DNA of 64,000 nt from JAIBCC01 sp963763855 (GTDB lineage Bacteria; Acidobacteriota; Blastocatellia; Pyrinomonadales; Pyrinomonadaceae): the NCBI GenBank assembly GCA_963763855.1, contig CAVXPU010000008.1:72001-136000 (forward strand). Reading direction: 5' to 3'. The translations under genes and the position numbers were made by a program. Each line of letters begins with the position of its first letter. The stretch's first letter is position 1. Below the pieces are notes generated by a model that had not been told where the DNA came from, did no database searches, and was given only the letters and a program-made list of their open reading frames with translations. Shown here piece after piece: positions 62,069 to 64,000 of this stretch.

Positions 62069-63277
62069 TTATTGACTCATTAAATTGCTGTACAAGTTCT
62101 TTATATTCCTAATCAACGTTTCTTTTGAATATTTCGATAAAATAAATCGACGTCCCTTTTCGCCAAATTCCTCTCTCAATTTTTCATTATTCGCGAGGTG
62201 TATTACGCCTTTGTAAAATCCTTCGAGATTGTTTAGCGGAACACGCAAGCCGCGTTCACAAAATGTGAGATTTTCTTCCTCTCTCTCAATTTTCCCGAGT
62301 AAATCGACTACTCCGCCAACTTCAGTAGAAATAACCGCACGTGAATTCGCCATTCCTTCGATCAGCGAAAGCGGCGTACCTTCATTCAAAGAAGTTAAGG
62401 CTACGATGTCAATCCCCGAATAGAAAACGTCCGCATCATTTCGATTACCAAGAAACGAAATAAGCTCATTAATTCCAAGATCTTCGACTTCTTTTTCAAG
62501 ATCTTTTCGCAAATGTCCGTCGCCGATGATCAAGAATTTTAACTTAGGCGAATCTGAATTTTTACGCTCCTTATAGAGCTTTGCGACCTGCAAAAAAAAA
62601 GAATGATTCTTGATTTCGGTCAAACGACCAACGAGTGCTACCAATATTTCATTGTCTTTCGCTCCGATTTCTTCACGCAAAATGTTTCTCTTTTCCCGCC
62701 AAACTTCAAATGGCTCGAGATCAATTCCGAGCGTTATAATTTCAAACTGTTTTGCCTTTCCAACCCCAAATTGATTATGTATTTCATCAAATTGCTGCTC
62801 CGTTATCACGATAATTTTATCGGTTGCGAGCAATGCCAACGTTTCCTCAATAAAAAGGAAAAATTTGGTTTTAAGCTTTCCATAATAACTGTGAAAAATA
62901 TGACCGTGATAAGTACGAATCATTTTCACTTTTCGCCAGATCAGCCAGCGATAAAAAAAAACCTGCCACCGTCCAATCGTTCCTGCTTTGGCGGTATGAG
63001 TATGAATAATATCAGGTTTTTCGCGGCAAAATTCTCTGAAAACTTTCCAAAGCGAAACAATATCTTTTGGCGAAAGTTCCCGACTCATTTCGGGAATAAA
63101 TCTTGGTTCAACACTGTATTGAGTCGCAAAATAACCCATATCTTCTTCGCCTTCGGGTACAGTTCCCGTCAGCAAAATTGACTGATATTCATCATTTTGT
63201 AAAGCTTGATTCAGCCAAACCACATGACGGGCAGGTCCACCGACGTTTAATCTGGCAATGATGCGAACAATCTTCAT
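62069..63277 (-). CDS. GT4-family glycosyltransferase
   Basis: 402 aa, GT-B fold. IIARLNVGGPARHVVWLNQA at the N-terminus, PDIIHTHTAKAGTIGRWQVF, YHGHIFHSYYG, LVALVGRLTEIKNHSFFLQV and the donor-site E-x7-E in LTSLNEGTPLSLIEGMANSR. It transfers a sugar to the growing lipid-linked glycan at the cytoplasmic face. The next downstream gene is the WecA-like transferase. Confidence 0.92.
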   Translation of the reverse strand: MKIVRIIARLNVGGPARHVVWLNQALQNDEYQSILLTGTVPEGEEDMGYFATQYSVEPRFIPEMSRELSPKDIVSLWKVFREFCREKPDIIHTHTAKAGTIGRWQVFFYRWLIWRKVKMIRTYHGHIFHSYYGKLKTKFFLFIEETLALLATDKIIVITEQQFDEIHNQFGVGKAKQFEIITLGIDLEPFEVWREKRNILREEIGAKDNEILVALVGRLTEIKNHSFFLQVAKLYKERKNSDSPKLKFLIIGDGHLRKDLEKEVEDLGINELISFLGNRNDADVFYSGIDIVALTSLNEGTPLSLIEGMANSRAVISTEVGGVVDLLGKIEREEENLTFCERGLRVPLNNLEGFYKGVIHLANNEKLREEFGEKGRRFILSKYSKETLIRNIKNLYSNLMSQ

Positions 63278-63285
63278 AAAAAAAA

Positions 63286-63372
63286 TTCAGCAGTTGGCAA
63301 ATCATTGTGCTCTGTTTTGGCAAAAGATACATATGATAAGGCTGTGCGGGAAAGCCGCCGCCAACTGCTGAA
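63286..63372. repeat. 13-bp perfect inverted repeat around a 61-nt spacer
   Basis: TTCAGCAGTTGGC (63286-63298) and GCCAACTGCTGAA (63360-63372) frame the whole gap between the RmlC-like and glycosyltransferase genes. It would fold into a long hairpin in the operon mRNA. No gene lies within. Confidence 0.6.
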
Positions 63373-63396
63373 ACTTAATCCAATTATTAATCCCCT

Positions 63397-63855
63397 TTAA
63401 TCCATCGTATAGATTGTATTTGGATCGTCTTCGTACCCAATTTCGTCTATTTCTTCCATCTTACCTTCGCCCATAAAAAGTCGATTTGGACAATTTATAA
63501 CGACTCCTTTTTCAATCAGACTAACATTTTTATAGGCATGAACAATTCCTTTCGGAACAATAACACGCTTGCGATTATCCGCCCCTACAAAAAGCGTCAT
63601 TTCGTGATTATAGGTCGGAGAATCTTCCCGATTATCCCATAAACGCATTTTGAAATTTCCGCTTCCGATAAAACAAAAGAGATCAGCCTGATCAACGTGT
63701 TCGTGCGAACTAATCTGAAAAAGCGGTTCTGTAATCGAGATATATGCCATCGCCGGATAGAATTCTTCGGCTATTTCATCATGCCGGAAAAGTTCTGCGA
63801 GCCAACCGCGTTCATCAACAAATTTCTTCAGTGGGTAAACGACAACATCTTTAAT
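63397..63855 (-). CDS. RmlC-like cupin (dTDP-sugar epimerase family), start unclear
   Basis: About 153 aa. Conserved sequence KDVVVYPLKKFVDERGWLAE begins upstream of the first ATG at 63750, so that ATG cannot be the start. No ATG, GTG or TTG lies between the previous gene's stop (63883) and this segment; ATT at 63855, after AAAGG, is the best guess. SSHEHVDQADLFCFIGSGNF and RKRVIVPKGIVHAYKNVSLI are cupin strands. A role in dTDP-deoxysugar supply is inferred from the adjacent nucleotidyltransferase. Confidence 0.75.
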   Translation of the reverse strand: MKDVVVYPLKKFVDERGWLAELFRHDEIAEEFYPAMAYISITEPLFQISSHEHVDQADLFCFIGSGNFKMRLWDNREDSPTYNHEMTLFVGADNRKRVIVPKGIVHAYKNVSLIEKGVVINCPNRLFMGEGKMEEIDEIGYEDDPNTIYTMD

Positions 63856-63882
63856 TTTACCTTTCGTAAATGAAGCGCAGTT

Positions 63883-64000
63883 TTACTTGTTTGCACCCTT
63901 AACCTCCAAATTATTTGCACCGGTTTTGGAGACCAATTTCGAAGCGTAAAGCAGACTTTCAAAAGTTCCCGCATCTGTCCACCAGCCATCGAGTTCGTTC
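63883..64000 (-). CDS. Sugar-1-phosphate nucleotidyltransferase (RmlA-like), C-terminal end
   Basis: The visible 38 codons NELDGWWTDAGTFESLLYAS, then KLVSKTGANNLEVKGANK-stop, match the C-terminal WxDxGTxESLLxAS region of glucose-1-phosphate thymidylyltransferases. The gene runs off the right edge. It activates the sugar precursor for the polysaccharide cluster. The RmlC-like gene follows in the same frame. Confidence 0.82.
   Translation of the reverse strand, partial: NELDGWWTDAGTFESLLYASKLVSKTGANNLEVKGANK

Noticed and set aside
1..64000. CRISPR array, rRNA or tRNA genes
   Set aside because: No regularly spaced repeat array and no cloverleaf or rRNA signature were recognised on reading; this is not an exhaustive computational scan.

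Overview
The window looks like a chromosomal segment of a low-GC Acidobacteriota bacterium, most likely Blastocatellia / Pyrinomonadaceae-like. This is inferred from the very large Oar-type TonB-dependent receptor with an N-terminal carboxypeptidase-regulatory domain (52.2-56.0 kb), the secreted PL17 and GH5 polysaccharide enzymes, the protein composition and the AT-rich intergenic DNA. No rRNA, tRNA, integrase, transposase or CRISPR array was seen.

Layout. (1) 0-23 kb: a polar accessory array downstream of thiC. Almost every gene is on the minus strand. Small modules (kinase, SRPBCC, VOC, MarR/AraC/ArsR regulators, Doc toxin, PL17 lyase, methyltransferases, a cytosine methyltransferase + double-GHKL ATPase + receiver-protein cluster, esterase, HEPN protein) are separated by at least ten degenerate copies of the last ~90 bp of thiC, all in the same orientation. 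(2) 23-25.5 kb: thiC with a TPP riboswitch, and behind it a second, degenerate TPP riboswitch heading an 18-aa ORF and a 56-aa membrane peptide. (3) 25.5-28 kb: a PARIS-like AAA ATPase/DUF4435 defence pair and a broken macro-domain gene. (4) 28-40 kb: Uma2, MsrB, a decayed secreted protein, YwbE, FKBP, an alpha/beta hydrolase, a GH5 mannanase, a frameshifted ABC-F ATPase, ankyrin and DUF695 proteins. (5) 40-43 kb: a Septu-like ATPase/HNH pair followed by RhuM. (6) 43-50 kb: a minus-strand run of overlapping small accessory genes, including a membrane-bound peroxiredoxin whose catalytic cysteine codon is UGA followed at once by a SECIS-like hairpin (candidate selenoprotein), and a palindromic MITE/REPIN-like element next to a truncated xth. 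(7) 50-57.4 kb: a GCS2-CBS fusion protein, the TonB-dependent receptor and class I fructose-bisphosphate aldolase. (8) 57.4-64 kb: an exopolysaccharide cluster (O-antigen ligase/polymerase, TPR protein, WecA-CapD hybrid, GT4 glycosyltransferase, RmlC-like protein, nucleotidyltransferase).

The most unusual points are the thiC-tail repeat array, which behaves like a cassette array or integration-accretion locus with a 17-18 bp shared core; a metH/thiC-tail chimeric relic inside it; the candidate selenoprotein; the tandem TPP riboswitches; and three multi-gene defence-type systems. Several genes carry single frameshifts, which may be real decay or assembly indels.
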